A stretch of 64,000 nucleotides of DNA. It comes from Bradyrhizobium australiense (GTDB lineage Bacteria > Pseudomonadota > Alphaproteobacteria > Rhizobiales > Xanthobacteraceae). Position numbers and translations under genes: made by a program. Below the pieces are notes generated by a model. That model had not been told where the DNA came from, did not search any database, and was given only the letters and a program-made list of their open reading frames with translations. Of the stretch, positions 37,078 through 45,574 are shown one piece after another (position 1 is the first letter of the stretch; each line of letters opens with the position of its first letter). Location: the NCBI RefSeq assembly GCF_013114825.1, contig NZ_JAAVLX010000002.1:620001-684000 (forward strand), written 5' to 3'.

Positions 37078-37401
37078 ATGAGGAAGATCGCAATCGGCCT
37101 GCTGGCCGGCGCGGGCGCGCTCCTGACCGGCAGTGCAAATGCGTCTGACGTCTACACCACCAGCGAATATTCGAACTCCGACCTGATACAGCAGGTCCGT
37201 ATGGTCTGTGACGATAACGGACGCTGTTATCGCACCCGCGGCGGCAGCCGCGTGATCGTCCGCGATTCTTATGCCTATGCGCCACGCGAGCGATATATCG
37301 AGCGTCGTCATTATCGCGATTGGGATGAGCCGCGGGCCGGCGTCGGCTTCCGTGCACCCGGCGTAAGTGTGGGCGTTGGCGTGGATAGTGACCGCTGGTA
37401 G
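37078..37401 (+). CDS. Small secreted basic protein, function unknown
   Basis: This frame encodes 107 residues. The signal peptide is MRKIAIGLLAGAGALLTGSANA-S. The mature part has two Cys (MVCDDNGRCYRT), many Arg and Tyr, and a Gly/Val-rich end (GVSVGVGVDSDRW). A strong GAGGAGG ribosome site precedes the ATG. Such proteins are common in Bradyrhizobium and of unknown role. It is divergent from the DUF1236 gene. Confidence 0.75.
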   Translation: MRKIAIGLLAGAGALLTGSANASDVYTTSEYSNSDLIQQVRMVCDDNGRCYRTRGGSRVIVRDSYAYAPRERYIERRHYRDWDEPRAGVGFRAPGVSVGVGVDSDRW

Positions 37402-37409
37402 ACAATCGA

Positions 37410-37441
37410 GGAGAGACTTCGGGCTCATCTGAGGTCTCTCC
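37410..37441 (+). terminator. Hairpin after the 37078-37401 gene
   Basis: GGAGAGAC and GTCTCTCC pair around a 16-nt loop, 8 bp after the stop. No T-tract. Confidence 0.45.
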
Positions 37442-37472
37442 ACCGGCGTCGGAATATTTCATGTGCTCCACT

Positions 37473-37497
37473 GGAACAGCGATGCGACGTGTCTGTT
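37473..37497 (+). promoter_or_regulatory. EcfG-like promoter for the CBS gene
   Basis: GGAAC, 16 nt, TGTT. It lies 36 bp before the ATG at 37533. One mismatch from the consensus -10. Confidence 0.5.
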
Positions 37498-37532
37498 AGC
37501 GGGTGAATCGACCGGCAAACGGAGAGGCTCAC

Positions 37533-37964
37533 ATGAAAGTTTCCGATGCGATGACACCCGAGGTTCAACTCTGCACTCCCGATGATACGTTGAGGGACGC
37601 CGCGCAGGCGATGGCGGCGCTCGGCGTTGGGCTGCTGCCGGTGACCGACAACGACCGCCTAGTCGGCATGATCTCCGACCGCGACATCGCGATCCGCGGT
37701 ATCGGCATGGGACGAGGCCCCGAGGGACGGGTCGGCGACGTGATGACGGCCAACGTGAAGTATTGCTACGAGGATCAGGACCTCGACGAGGTGACCGCGA
37801 ACATGGGGGACATCCAGGTCCGTCGGCTGCCCGTACTCAATCGCGACAAGCGGCTCGTCGGCATCATTGCGCTCGGCGATATCGCGTTGGTGCAAGGCGG
37901 CGACGGGACGGGCGCGGCGTTGAGCCGAATTTCACGACCCGGCGGGCAGCATGCACAGGTTTGA
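37533..37964 (+). CDS. Tandem CBS-domain protein
   Basis: This frame encodes 143 residues: two CBS motifs, MKVSDAMTPEVQLCTPDDTLRDAAQAM... and VGDVMTANVKYCYEDQDLDEVTANM.... Such stand-alone CBS pairs bind adenine nucleotides or act as energy or stress sensors. ATG 37533 follows GGAGAGG. An SDR gene lies 45 bp downstream and may be co-transcribed. Confidence 0.88.
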   Translation: MKVSDAMTPEVQLCTPDDTLRDAAQAMAALGVGLLPVTDNDRLVGMISDRDIAIRGIGMGRGPEGRVGDVMTANVKYCYEDQDLDEVTANMGDIQVRRLPVLNRDKRLVGIIALGDIALVQGGDGTGAALSRISRPGGQHAQV

Positions 37965-38009
37965 TCTGCGGAAAGGCGGTCGGGATGATCCCGTCGCAGA
38001 CGAGCGGCC

Positions 38010-38774
38010 ATGAAGCGCTTTGACGGCAAGGTCGTCATCGTGACCGGCGCTGCCTCCGGGATCGGCGAAGCCACCGCGCGGCGCTTCTCGTCCGAAGGCG
38101 CATGTGTCGCTCTTGTGGATCGCAACGAAATGCCGCTGGCAGATGTCGCGAAGGATCTGCCGGCGCCATCCACCTTGGCCCACCTCGCCGACGTATCAGA
38201 TAGCGAAGCCGTCGACGCCATGGTCGCGACCGTGGTGAAGCGCTTTGGACAGTTGCACGTCCTGGTCAACAATGCCGGCGTCTACGAAGGCGGTGCCCCT
38301 TCCGAAATCACCAACGAACAGTGGCGCAGGGTGATGGCCACTGACCTTGACGGCGTCTTCTTCGGCTGCCGCGCCGCCCTGCCCCATCTCGAGAAGACGA
38401 GGGGCTCGATCGTCAATACGGCGTCGGTATCCGGAACCGGGGGCGACTGGGCAACGGGTCCCTATAACGCCGCTAAGGGCGCCGTCGTGAACCTGACCCG
38501 CTCGCTGGCGCTGGACCTCGGCCAGAAGGGCATTCGGGTGAATTCCGTCTGTCCCAGCCTGACCCGGACCGGGATGACGACCGACATGATGCAGGACGAG
38601 CAACTGTTGGCTAAGTTCCGGGAGCGAATTCCGCTCGGGCGGGTTTGCGAGCCGCACGAAGTTGCCGCTGTCATCGCGTTTCTCGCCAGCGATGATGCAA
38701 GTTTCGTGACTGGCGCCAATGTAGCCGTGGATGGCGGGGTTTCCGCCTCCAACGGTCAGCCGTCGCTGGCCTAG
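38010..38774 (+). CDS. SDR-family oxidoreductase
   Basis: This frame encodes 254 residues of a classical short-chain dehydrogenase. The cofactor motif is VTGAASGIGEATARRF, NNAG is present, catalytic Ser is in NTASVSGTGG and Tyr/Lys in YNAAK. The C-terminal substrate loop does not identify the substrate. Confidence 0.88.
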   Translation: MKRFDGKVVIVTGAASGIGEATARRFSSEGACVALVDRNEMPLADVAKDLPAPSTLAHLADVSDSEAVDAMVATVVKRFGQLHVLVNNAGVYEGGAPSEITNEQWRRVMATDLDGVFFGCRAALPHLEKTRGSIVNTASVSGTGGDWATGPYNAAKGAVVNLTRSLALDLGQKGIRVNSVCPSLTRTGMTTDMMQDEQLLAKFRERIPLGRVCEPHEVAAVIAFLASDDASFVTGANVAVDGGVSASNGQPSLA

Positions 38775-38884
38775 AGAGGCGTTTTCGTTGGTTTTGCGCT
38801 GGGCGACAGGAACCCTGGTCAACCGCTCGCCGTTCTAATGGTCATCCGGCGGACGGGGGGACGCCGACGGAGCGGCGAAGATCG

Positions 38885-39040
38885 ATGACACGAAAACCAA
38901 CGTTCCCCCGAAACCGAAAAACCTCGCCGTCCCGAAACCCCGAGCGCTATCGACCTCGTGCGCTCGACGATTCCGGGGATGAACTGCTTGACGATTGGAT
39001 GGTAGCATATCCGGCCTCCGATCTGGCCCGATCGGACTAG
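38885..39040 (+). CDS. Possible 51-residue protein
   Basis: The frame starts MTRKPTFPRNRKTSPSRN and ends DWMVAYPASDLARSD, basic first and acidic later. There is only a weak GAAG ribosome site. It overlaps the end of the DUF6496 gene by 4 bp on the other strand. No family is known; it could be chance. Confidence 0.3.
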   Translation: MTRKPTFPRNRKTSPSRNPERYRPRALDDSGDELLDDWMVAYPASDLARSD

Positions 39041-39273
39041 GACTTCTTCGACGTCTTCGACTTCTTCGAACGCTTCTTCGAAGATTTCTTGGGCACCTTG
39101 GCGCCTTCCCTTCGGGCTTCGGACAGGCCGATCGCGATCGCCTGCTTCCTGCTTTTTACCTTTTTGCCGGATCGACCGCTCTTCAGCGTGCCGGATTTGC
39201 GCTTCTTCATGGCACGGCCGACTTTCTTCGACGCGCCCTTCGAATATCTGCGCTTCTTTGCTTTCTTCGCCAT
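39037..39273 (-). CDS. DUF6496 Lys-rich small protein
   Basis: This frame encodes 78 residues, about 40% Lys and Arg, with the conserved stretch KSRKQAIAIGLSEARREGAK, the mark of this family. Histone-H1-like Lys tails (KKSSKKRSKKSKTSKKS) suggest nucleic-acid binding, which is inference. The family is frequent among stress-linked small genes of rhizobia. Confidence 0.82.
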   Translation of the reverse strand: MAKKAKKRRYSKGASKKVGRAMKKRKSGTLKSGRSGKKVKSRKQAIAIGLSEARREGAKVPKKSSKKRSKKSKTSKKS

Positions 39274-39364
39274 CTTGCATCCTCACTATTCAACAGTTCG
39301 CAACTTCGCAACGGGACGCCCGCGCTGCCGGCGTTCCGTGCAATTCGTGTCAGCAACCGGCCGT

Positions 39365-39913
39365 CTAATGCTTTCCGACGGTCTTTCCTGCTGCCATATT
39401 CTGCGCCATTTCGAGATGATGGCGCAGTGTCGGAAGCATCCCGTCCGCCCACTCCTTCAATTTCGGATGATCCCCGCCCTTGGCGTAGCGCTCGAACAGC
39501 GAGACTGCGTCCTTGTGGCCGCTGACCTGATCGATGTTGTAGCGGGAGCTGAAGTCGGCGCCTTTGAGCGATTTCAACTTGTCGATCTTGCTCTGGTGCA
39601 CGCTGTCGAGCTCGGTCGGTAGCGTCGCCTTCAATTCTCCGCCCGAAACCATGGACTTCAAATCCCTTGTCGTCTTTTCGTGATCTTTGATCATGGTAAC
39701 GGCGAAGGATTTCTCGGCGGCATTGCCCCGCTCCTGCGCGAGCTGGCTGGACTGGATCTCGAACATGTCGCTGATGGCAGCCTGTTTCACGAAATCTTCT
39801 GTCGCCGGAGTGATCCCGAAGGTTGAATTTATCCCGGTCTTCTCTCCGATGGACTGGGCCATGGTGGGCGTCGCCAGGAGGACAAGCGCAAGGCACGATG
39901 CAAGATATTTCAT
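39365..39913 (-). CDS. DUF4142 secreted protein
   Basis: This frame encodes 182 residues. The signal peptide is MKYLASCLALVLLATPTMAQ. The ferritin-like four-helix DUF4142 domain has FVKQAAISDMFEIQSSQLAQER, MIKDHEKTTRDLK and LKEWADGMLPTLRHHLEMAQ. It is periplasmic, and no metal site can be assigned. The role is unknown; such genes often belong to stress regulons. Confidence 0.88.
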   Translation of the reverse strand: MKYLASCLALVLLATPTMAQSIGEKTGINSTFGITPATEDFVKQAAISDMFEIQSSQLAQERGNAAEKSFAVTMIKDHEKTTRDLKSMVSGGELKATLPTELDSVHQSKIDKLKSLKGADFSSRYNIDQVSGHKDAVSLFERYAKGGDHPKLKEWADGMLPTLRHHLEMAQNMAAGKTVGKH

Positions 39914-40144
39914 TGCGGGCACCTCTCTTTGTGTTGCCGGCTCCCCGCAACAGCTCAGTATCAATCAGCGATACTTCTTATGGTTCCATTGCACCTCGCT
40001 TTCGACCCCCACGGCAGATTCGACGCGTTTCGCAGTGCAGGAAATTCTCCTCCATTTCGCGCCGCGTTGCCGCAAGGGTATATGTCAGGAATCCGACAGA
40101 CGATAACTCGTCGGCAGGTTAATCTCCGCAACGAGGTTAGCCAA

Positions 40145-40354
40145 ATGCTCGCCCTCTTACCCATCGAATGTCCGCGTTGCGTCAGATGTCTGACTCGAAT
40201 GCGGTTGGCCAACGTTGTCTTGGGCGCCGACCGTTCCGAAAAGCGAACCTTCGAATGCACTAAATGTAACGCCACCGAAATCAGGTTCGTTGCAGATCCG
40301 CTCGATTCAGAAGAACTGAACCGCCTGACAGACAACATCAGGCCACCGGCATGA
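40145..40354 (+). CDS. Small zinc-ribbon-like protein
   Basis: This frame encodes 69 residues with CPRCVRC near the N-terminus and CTKC about 25 residues on, a treble-clef or ribbon pattern for one zinc. The ATG at 40145 has GAGG upstream. Its stop overlaps the next ATG by 4 bp. Function unknown. Confidence 0.65.
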   Translation: MLALLPIECPRCVRCLTRMRLANVVLGADRSEKRTFECTKCNATEIRFVADPLDSEELNRLTDNIRPPA

Positions 40355-40443
40355 ACCTTACGCGGATTGCGATACGGATCGGGATGTCCAGCGTACTTGT
40401 GGCCTTCAGCGCCGTCGGCCTCTTCATCAAACATATGGCTTGA
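40351..40443 (+). CDS. 30-residue membrane peptide coupled to the zinc-ribbon gene
   Basis: The frame encodes MNLTRIAIRIGM followed by SSVLVAFSAVGLFIKHMA: a basic start and one hydrophobic segment, as in single-pass small proteins. It starts in an ATGA overlap with the gene before it, and its TGA overlaps a TTG start of the next frame. The stepwise overlaps favour a real translated peptide. Confidence 0.5.
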   Translation: MNLTRIAIRIGMSSVLVAFSAVGLFIKHMA

Positions 40444-40448
40444 ATTGG

Positions 40449-40760
40449 ATGACGTTGCTGCCCGCGATTTTTACCCTGGATATCGGCGGAAGACCCACCC
40501 TCGCTTTCGAAGCCAAGAACTTGCGGGAATCCCAGCAGCTTTGCCACGAGCATTGGCTGCTTGAGGACATCGCCGGCCTGATGTCGAACGGTGCACCTCT
40601 ATGGGATGGCAAGGCGCGGCTCCGGGCCCGACGCTCGACCGAGAACGAAATCGCCATGTACCGGGAAGCCGCACGGGATGCTGCGCAGCCGCAGGAAGAC
40701 CTGCTGTTGGCCTTTCTCGTGGAGCTGGACGACCTCGAAGATGCGCCGGACCACGCCTGA
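40449..40760 (+). CDS. Conserved hypothetical protein
   Basis: This frame encodes 103 residues from ATG 40449 (MTLLPAIFTLDIGGRPTLAFEAKNL), or 106 from TTG 40440. It resembles small conserved rhizobial proteins I have seen only as hypothetical. An acidic C-terminus (LVELDDLEDAPDHA) is notable. It follows the two overlapping small genes and is probably co-transcribed. Confidence 0.65.
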   Translation: MTLLPAIFTLDIGGRPTLAFEAKNLRESQQLCHEHWLLEDIAGLMSNGAPLWDGKARLRARRSTENEIAMYREAARDAAQPQEDLLLAFLVELDDLEDAPDHA

Positions 40761-40904
40761 TGTTAAATCAGGTCTCATTTTCGAATGGCTGCAGCCACTT
40801 CTCTGCAGTCGCCTCTGCCGTCCCGTTCCTCGCGCCGATCAGATGCCGGAACAACTCAGCCTCGCCGATCATTCTCATCATCAACTGATACGGAGGGCTT
40901 TGGA

Positions 40905-40991
40905 ATGAAAGCGCTGGCGCGGCATCGCAACGGCGAGGTTTGCTGCGAGCACGAGAAGAACGGCTGCACCAAGCTCGTCTTGAAGCCGTGA
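40905..40991 (+). CDS. 28-residue Cys-containing peptide upstream of the DUF72 gene
   Basis: The frame reads MKALARHRNGEVCCEHEK then NGCTKLVLKP, with three Cys. A strong GGAGGG ribosome site lies 8 bp upstream. Its stop is 4 bp before the DUF72 ATG, so it may be a small protein or a leader that couples translation. Confidence 0.45.
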   Translation: MKALARHRNGEVCCEHEKNGCTKLVLKP

Positions 40992-40995
40992 TGCC

Positions 40996-41718
40996 ATGCC
41001 GCGCGTCCTGATCGGCACATCGGGTTGGCACTACGATTCCTGGCGCGGGCCATTCTTCCCCAAGGGACTTCCGCTCAAGGAGCAATTGCAATTTTACGCC
41101 GGTCAATTCCCGACTACGGAATTGAACGGGGTGTTTTACCGGACACCTACGCCGGAAGCAGTAAAGGGCTGGCGTGCGCAGACCGGAAGCGATTTCGTAT
41201 TCGCCTGGAAGGCATCCAAATTCATCACGCATTGGAAGCGGCTGTCGGAGAATTCGGTCAACAGCCTCGAACTGCTCGAAAGCCGCCTCTCCCTGCTCGG
41301 CAGGAAAGCGGGACCGGTGCTGTTTCAGCTACCACCGAATTTCCAGGCCAACGCCGACCGGCTGGCCTCGTTCTTCAAGCTGCTCTCGAAGAAGCGCCGG
41401 TACAGCTTCGAATTCAGGCATCCGAGCTGGTACGAGCCCAGGATCATCCGGCTGCTGCGCGAGCAAAACATCTCGCTGTGCATTTCCGATCATCATGACG
41501 CGCCGGCGCCATGGAAGCGGACCGCCGATTTCGTCTATGTCCGTGGGCATGGGCCCGGAGGCCGCTACAAGGACCACTATGGCGAGGCCGCCCTCGCCGA
41601 TTGGATCGGTCACATCAAGTCCTGGAAAAGGCAGGGCTGCGACGTGTTCGTCTACTTCGATAATGACCAGAAAAGCGCCGCGCCGGCCGATGCCCGGCGC
41701 CTCATCGAGCTAATGTGA
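40996..41718 (+). CDS. DUF72 (YecE-like) protein
   Basis: This frame encodes 240 residues of a TIM-barrel family protein: VLIGTSGWHYDSWRGPFFP, FQLPPNFQANADRL, FEFRHPSWYEP and DFVYVRGHGPGG are typical. Its biochemical activity is not established; UV-repair-like metal motifs are absent. It is preceded at 4 bp by a 28-codon frame. Confidence 0.88.
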   Translation: MPRVLIGTSGWHYDSWRGPFFPKGLPLKEQLQFYAGQFPTTELNGVFYRTPTPEAVKGWRAQTGSDFVFAWKASKFITHWKRLSENSVNSLELLESRLSLLGRKAGPVLFQLPPNFQANADRLASFFKLLSKKRRYSFEFRHPSWYEPRIIRLLREQNISLCISDHHDAPAPWKRTADFVYVRGHGPGGRYKDHYGEAALADWIGHIKSWKRQGCDVFVYFDNDQKSAAPADARRLIELM

Positions 41719-41742
41719 CGCGCCTGATCGCTGCGAAACCGG

Positions 41743-41767
41743 GGAACCAAGGCGTCGATCTGCCGTT
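41743..41767 (+). promoter_or_regulatory. Consensus EcfG promoter
   Basis: GGAAC, 16 nt, CGTT: an exact match. The predicted start site lies about 30 bp upstream of the ATG at 41806. Confidence 0.75.
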
Positions 41768-41805
41768 GGCCTTTCGACTAATTTCTCTGGTTATCGAGTT
41801 TGCGG

Positions 41806-43344
41806 ATGAGCCATTTCGCCGATCGCCGTAGCAGGTCGCTATGGATGGAGGTTGCGGTCGCCCCCAACGCAGCACCGTTGCAGGGCGACAAGGAATGCGA
41901 CGTCGTTGTCGTTGGCTCCGGCATCGCAGGAATCTCCACCGCCTACGAACTTGCGATCCAAGGCTCACGTGTCATGGTGATTGATCGCGGTGATATCGCC
42001 GGCGGCATTACGGCACGAACCACGGCGCATCTCGGCTCACCGTGCGACGATCTGATATCGGCAATGATCGGACTGCGCGGCGAAGTACTTTCGCGTCTGT
42101 TCCATGAAAGCCAGGCGGCTGCGATCAATCGCATCGAAGCGGTGCAGAACAAGGAATCCATCGATTGCGATTTCCGTCGGCTCGACGGCTACCTCTTTCA
42201 GGCGCTCAATACGGATTCGAAAATCATCGAGGATGAGCTTGATGCCGCTCGCAAGGTTGGCGCGCCCGTCCATCGGCTGGTCGGCGTCCCCTTCTCCCAC
42301 TGCGAACAACAACACGTGCTGCGCTACCCGCGGCAGGGTACGTTTCATCCTCTCAAATATCTTAAGGGGCTTGCCGCGATCATCGAAGCGAAGGGCGGGA
42401 CGTTCCACGCCGGCACGGTGGTCGAGTCCATCGAAGAGCGTGACGATGGCAAGGTGGTCGTCTCAACCGGTGGCGGCAAGGTCGTTGCCCGCGCGGCGGT
42501 CGTGGCGACCAACTCGCCGATTGTGGATCGATTTGCCCTGCACACCAAGATGGCGCCTTATCGTACTTACGCAATGGCATTGTCGATCCGGAAGGGCGCG
42601 CTTCCGGATGCCCTGTACTGGGACACGCTGGATCCGTACCATTATGTGCGGCTGCAGCCGGGCGAAGATCGGACCGACTATCTCATCGTCGGCGGTGAAG
42701 ATCACAAGAGCGGTGAAGCCGACGATGCCGAGATGCGTTTTCAGGCCCTCGAAGCCTGGACGCGCAATCTCATCCCCGCGGCCCAGGAGGTCACCCACCG
42801 CTGGTCGGGACAAGTTCTCGAAACCATCGACTATGCGGGTTTCATCGGCAAGAATCCGGGAAGTAACAACATCTACGTGCACACCGGCGATTCCGGCCAG
42901 GGCATGACGCACGGGGTGGCGGGTGCCATGATCAATGCAGCTTTGATCCTGGGCCGCGACGCCAAGTGGACCGAAGTTTACGCCCCCTCGCGGAAGACCC
43001 CCGCCGCCCTCGGCAACTTCCTTAAAGAGAACGTGACCCCGGTGAAGAGTTTTGCCGAATATCTCGCGCCGGGAGAATTGAACTCAGTGAGCGACTTAAA
43101 GACCGGACACGGGGCCGTCATACGGCAAGGCCTCAACAAGATCGCCGCCTATCGCGATTCCTCTGGAAAACTCTACACCCGCTCGGCGGCTTGCACGCAT
43201 ATCGGCTGCCACTTGCACTGGAATTCTTTCGAGACATGTTGGGACTGCCCCTGTCACGGATCTCACTTCGCATTCGACGGGACGGCGCTGAACGCTCCCG
43301 CGACAAGCCCGCTGGCCGAGGTTGACATCGAGGATCAACCATAA
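41806..43344 (+). CDS. FAD-dependent oxidoreductase with C-terminal Rieske domain
   Basis: This frame encodes 512 residues. A DAO-type FAD domain begins CDVVVVGSGIAGISTAYELA (dinucleotide-binding GxGxxG). A Rieske [2Fe-2S] site ends the protein: CTHIGCHLHW and, 16 residues on, CPCHGSHF. It resembles Bacillus YhfW. The FAD-Rieske pairing suggests oxidation of a small amine or acid with electrons leaving by the cluster; the substrate is unknown. A TTG two codons upstream is possible. The exact stress promoter points to EcfG control. Confidence 0.88.
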   Translation: MSHFADRRSRSLWMEVAVAPNAAPLQGDKECDVVVVGSGIAGISTAYELAIQGSRVMVIDRGDIAGGITARTTAHLGSPCDDLISAMIGLRGEVLSRLFHESQAAAINRIEAVQNKESIDCDFRRLDGYLFQALNTDSKIIEDELDAARKVGAPVHRLVGVPFSHCEQQHVLRYPRQGTFHPLKYLKGLAAIIEAKGGTFHAGTVVESIEERDDGKVVVSTGGGKVVARAAVVATNSPIVDRFALHTKMAPYRTYAMALSIRKGALPDALYWDTLDPYHYVRLQPGEDRTDYLIVGGEDHKSGEADDAEMRFQALEAWTRNLIPAAQEVTHRWSGQVLETIDYAGFIGKNPGSNNIYVHTGDSGQGMTHGVAGAMINAALILGRDAKWTEVYAPSRKTPAALGNFLKENVTPVKSFAEYLAPGELNSVSDLKTGHGAVIRQGLNKIAAYRDSSGKLYTRSAACTHIGCHLHWNSFETCWDCPCHGSHFAFDGTALNAPATSPLAEVDIEDQP

Positions 43345-43360
43345 GCTTCCCATGCTGCCG

Positions 43361-44272
43361 TCAGCGGAAATTGCGCGGTAGGCTGTTGTGGATGTGGGTA
43401 GCGGCGACGGCGGCATGACCTGTTGCCACCGCAATCTGGTGCAGGTCTGAAACGGCATCTCCGACGGCGTACAATCCCGTCACATTCGTCCGTTGATGTG
43501 CATCGACCTCGAGACATCCGGTGTCGTTATGGCGGGCACCGAGCTTCCGTCCCAACTCGGAACGCACCTCGCAGCCCAGGACCGGATAGATTACGTCGAA
43601 TGCTTCGACCGTTGCATCGCTCAGAGATACTATCATTTGCTTGTCTTGCCTGCGAAAGGCCACCGCGCGGGTTGGAAGAAAGCGAATGCCCGCCTCCGAC
43701 AACTCGCGAGAGAGCGGCTCGCCGCAGGACTTGCCGTCCAGCGTCAGCAGCGTGACATGCCTGGAATAGGTGCGCAAAAACAGCGCCTTTGCACCCGCGT
43801 CATTGGCGCTGCCCAGCACTCCGATGCGCAGGTCTGTTGCCTCGAACCCGTCGCATATCGGGCAGTAACGGACCAACCCGTAGGCGATGGCCTGTTGCAG
43901 ATCGGGATTGCCGAGGTCGCGATCAATCAATCCGCTTGCCAGCACCGCCCGTTCTGCCGTGATGCTTCCTTGCGAGCATGTCGCCTCGAAGCCGCTCCTG
44001 GCGAGCTGCAACTCCGTAACCCGATCAGCGATGATCTCGACACCGTAGGTCTTTGCCTGCGCGGCGAGCGCTTCCAACAATTTCGGGCCGGCAATTCCGT
44101 CGGCAAAGCCCGGATAGTTATGCGTTGCGGGGATCAACGCTGCCCGGCTTTCCCTGCTATCGACGACGACGACTTTGCGCCGGTATCGCGCCAGGTATAT
44201 CGCGCAAGTCAATCCGGCCGGTCCGCCGCCGATGATCAGCGCATCCAGGTCGCCTGGCGCAAATCGTGGCAT
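43361..44272 (-). CDS. Thioredoxin-reductase-like FAD/NAD(P) oxidoreductase
   Basis: This frame encodes 303 residues. The FAD motif is [20 protein letters not shown], the disulfide CPIC lies in [10 protein letters not shown], and the C-terminal motif [13 protein letters not shown] is complete. The CPIC replaces the CATC of standard TrxB, so the partner may not be thioredoxin. The start [12 protein letters not shown] at 44272 is preferred to an upstream ATG without similarity. It is convergent with the FAD-Rieske gene. Confidence 0.87.
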   Translation of the reverse strand: MPRFAPGDLDALIIGGGPAGLTCAIYLARYRRKVVVVDSRESRAALIPATHNYPGFADGIAGPKLLEALAAQAKTYGVEIIADRVTELQLARSGFEATCSQGSITAERAVLASGLIDRDLGNPDLQQAIAYGLVRYCPICDGFEATDLRIGVLGSANDAGAKALFLRTYSRHVTLLTLDGKSCGEPLSRELSEAGIRFLPTRAVAFRRQDKQMIVSLSDATVEAFDVIYPVLGCEVRSELGRKLGARHNDTGCLEVDAHQRTNVTGLYAVGDAVSDLHQIAVATGHAAVAATHIHNSLPRNFR

Positions 44273-44430
44273 CACCTTCTCTCCTGAACTAATCAAGCTG
44301 ATGCGTATGGCAACGTTCCTGCGGCCGCTGCGATCAGGAGCGCGACACCACAACCTGCTTGCGCACAGGAACGAAGGCGGCGGTCGGACATTGACCTGGA
44401 GCAGACCTCACCACCGCGCAGGTCACGATT

Positions 44431-44610
44431 ATGGGTACCATCAAACGGACGACCCGCCGAGTTGCGGGGAAGACCAAGGAAGTCATCGCCGAAGTAGTCG
44501 GCGACGGTAAGCTGCAAGAGGAAGCCAAGGCAGAACAGCGCAAGAGCGAGGATGAGGACAAGGAACCCAGCGACCTCAATCCGTTGGGAAACCTCCACCG
44601 CCTCACCTAG
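44431..44610 (+). CDS. CsbD-like stress protein
   Basis: This frame encodes 59 residues: MGTIKRTTRRVAGKTKEVIA, then EVVGDGKLQEEAKAEQRKSE, matching the CsbD family (VGDxKLQxEGKxEQ). These small hydrophilic proteins are induced by general stress in many bacteria. A degenerate promoter GGAAC-N16-CATT lies upstream. An SDR gene follows 53 bp on. Confidence 0.82.
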   Translation: MGTIKRTTRRVAGKTKEVIAEVVGDGKLQEEAKAEQRKSEDEDKEPSDLNPLGNLHRLT

Positions 44611-44663
44611 CCGCGGCACCGAGGCTGCGGCGCCAGCGCCCCCTTTGTAGGGAGAGAGATACA

Positions 44664-45521
44664 ATGCTGCACTATCCGCGCCCACCCTTTCCCAGCCAGC
44701 ACCAGCCGATGCCGGGCACCACCGGCGCGATGAATCCGTTGCCCGACCACGGCGAAACCTCTTACAAAGGCAGCGGCCGGCTCAACGGCAAGAAGGCAGT
44801 CATCACCGGAGGCGATAGCGGCATTGGCCGCGCGGTCGCCATCGCGTTCGCCCGGGAGGGAGCCGACGTCCTGATCTCCTATCTCGAGGAGCATGACGAC
44901 GCTCGCGAAACCGAACGGCTGGTGACAGAAGCCGGCAGGGAGGCCATCCTCGTTTCGGGTGACATCCAGCACCCCCATCATTGCCGGGCAGTCATCGCCA
45001 AAGCCGTATCGGAGTTCGGCGGCATCGACATCCTCGTCAACAACGCGGCTCATCAAGCCAGCTTCAAGTCGATCGAGGATATCAGCGACGAGGAATGGGA
45101 GTTGACCTTCAAAGTCAACATTCACGCGATGTTCTACCTCACCAAGGCGGCCGTACCTCTTATGAAACCGGGAAGCTGCATCATCAACACCGCGTCGATC
45201 AATTCGGATGTGCCCAACCCCAGCCTGCTGGCCTATGCGACAACCAAGGGAGCGATCCACAATTTCACCGCAGGGCTGGCGCAAATGCTGGCCGAGAAAG
45301 GCATTCGCGCCAATGCAGTTGCGCCGGGGCCGATCTGGACGCCGCTCATTCCCTCGACCCTGCCTGAGGACTCCGTGGAGAATTTCGGCAAGCAGGTTCC
45401 GATGAAGCGTCCGGGCCAGCCTGTCGAACTGGCTACGGCCTATGTCATGCTGGCGGATCCGCTTTCCAGCTACGTCTCCGGCGCGACGATTGCGGTTACC
45501 GGTGGAAAGCCGTTCCTGTAA
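44664..45521 (+). CDS. SDR oxidoreductase of the general-stress (YdaD/YhxC-like) group
   Basis: This frame encodes 285 residues. An N-terminal extension (PFPSQHQPMPGTTGAMNP) precedes the Rossmann motif ITGGDSGIGRAVAI; NNAA, Ser in NTASINS and YATTK complete the active site. The long N-terminus is characteristic of the group induced by stress in Bacillus. It lies downstream of the CsbD gene on the same strand. Confidence 0.88.
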   Translation: MLHYPRPPFPSQHQPMPGTTGAMNPLPDHGETSYKGSGRLNGKKAVITGGDSGIGRAVAIAFAREGADVLISYLEEHDDARETERLVTEAGREAILVSGDIQHPHHCRAVIAKAVSEFGGIDILVNNAAHQASFKSIEDISDEEWELTFKVNIHAMFYLTKAAVPLMKPGSCIINTASINSDVPNPSLLAYATTKGAIHNFTAGLAQMLAEKGIRANAVAPGPIWTPLIPSTLPEDSVENFGKQVPMKRPGQPVELATAYVMLADPLSSYVSGATIAVTGGKPFL

Positions 45522-45547
45522 AACGAAGGTAGCGAAAGCCCGCGAAT

Positions 45548-45571
45548 GCGGCAGCCGGCGCTGGCTGCCGC
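45548..45571. terminator. Bidirectional hairpin between SDR and NUDIX genes
   Basis: A 9-bp perfect stem GCGGCAGCC/GGCTGCCGC with a 6-nt loop lies between convergent genes. Confidence 0.6.
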
Positions 45572-45574
45572 GGT

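Noticed and set aside
39274..39364. EcfG promoter for the DUF6496 gene
   Set aside because: AACG and GTTCC are present on the plus strand but 19 nt apart, outside the allowed 16-17.
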